From: an uncultured Clostridia bacterium
Lineage (GTDB): Bacteria; Bacillota; Clostridia; Lachnospirales; Anaerotignaceae
Reading direction: 5' to 3'
Length of the DNA stretch: 5,850 nt
Assembly: GCA_958420075.1 (NCBI GenBank)
Contig: CATZIM010000128.1
Span: 1 to 5,850 of the forward strand
This document shows positions 5,665 to 5,850 of the stretch, piece by piece (within the stretch, counting starts at the first letter, position 1; each line of letters starts with the position of its first letter). The translations under genes and the position numbers were made by a program. The notes beneath the pieces were generated by a model. The model was given only the letters and a program-made list of their open reading frames with translations. It was not told where the DNA came from and made no database searches.

Positions 5665-5850
5665 TTAGCTGATCATTTCGATGCCTTCGTCTGATGGGTA
5701 GAATTGAAGTGCATCTTCCAATACCTGAAATGCTCCGGCATGATTCCAAATGTTTGTCATTCTCTTTTCCATTGCTGTCATAACAGGATACTGCATCCAG
5801 CTATTCTGGTGTATGTAATGAAGCCAGCTGCTGATAATATAATCATCCCT
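5665..5850 (-). CDS. 3' end of an unidentified gene, cut by the window edge
   Basis: An open frame enters from the right edge and gives 61 residues before the TAA at 5665-5667. It includes WLHYIHQNSWMQYPVM, then EKRMTNIWNHAGAFQVLEDA and a C-terminal FYPSDEGIEMIS. The composition is that of a soluble, helical, mildly acidic protein with several Trp and Tyr. No membrane segment or signal is visible. I do not recognise the family. Evidence for coding is the uninterrupted frame to the edge, sensible amino-acid use and a clean stop; at this length chance is not excluded. GC is about 41%, lower than the genes to its left, so it may be recently acquired. It has no terminator of its own, and transcription should run on through the cotJC remnant to the terminator at 5383-5422. 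Confidence 0.5.
   Translation of the reverse strand, partial: RDDYIISSWLHYIHQNSWMQYPVMTAMEKRMTNIWNHAGAFQVLEDALQFYPSDEGIEMIS

Noticed and set aside
5651..5679. 8-bp inverted repeat (GAAATGAT/ATCATTTC) over the stop of the right-edge gene
   Set aside because: The stem is AT-rich with a 13-nt loop and no proper U-run on the - strand side, so it is too weak to call a terminator or a mobile-element end.

Overview
The window looks like chromosome of a spore-forming, mid-GC Firmicute of the class Clostridia. The grounds are a YtvI-type sporulation membrane protein, a remnant of the spore-coat manganese-catalase protein CotJC, a methionine aminopeptidase with a SEC-C zinc motif, A-rich purine Shine-Dalgarno sites and short U-tailed terminators. 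No genus can be assigned from the sequence alone.

Layout, left to right. (1) An acyl-ACP thioesterase on the + strand, cut at its very first codon by the window edge. (2) A convergent 12-TM MFS permease on the - strand. The two share a structured terminator zone at about 751-857. (3) map (methionine aminopeptidase), - strand, 38 bp upstream of the permease and probably co-transcribed with it. (4) A 270-bp divergent intergenic region with a promoter for map, a perfect 12-bp inverted repeat, and a TTGACA-17-TACTAT promoter for cysK whose -10 box sits in a small dyad. (5) cysK (O-acetylserine sulfhydrylase), + strand, as a single gene. (6) A perfect bidirectional terminator shared with the convergent ytvI-like gene on the - strand. 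(7) A strong - strand terminator, then the last ~61 codons of a cotJC-like gene. Its front two thirds are missing and replaced by the 3' end of an unrelated, AT-richer gene that runs off the right edge.

Most of the window is ordinary housekeeping: fatty-acid release, N-terminal Met removal, cysteine synthesis and spore-envelope functions. These genes are neighbours and not a dedicated system. I see no undescribed multi-gene system, CRISPR array, tRNA, rRNA or complete mobile element. The points that deserve a second look are the cotJC truncation junction, the unidentified gene beside it, and the regulatory and structural DNA between map and cysK. Two start codons need moving from the longest-ORF choice, because for both cysK and ytvI the longest ORF begins inside the ribosome binding site.
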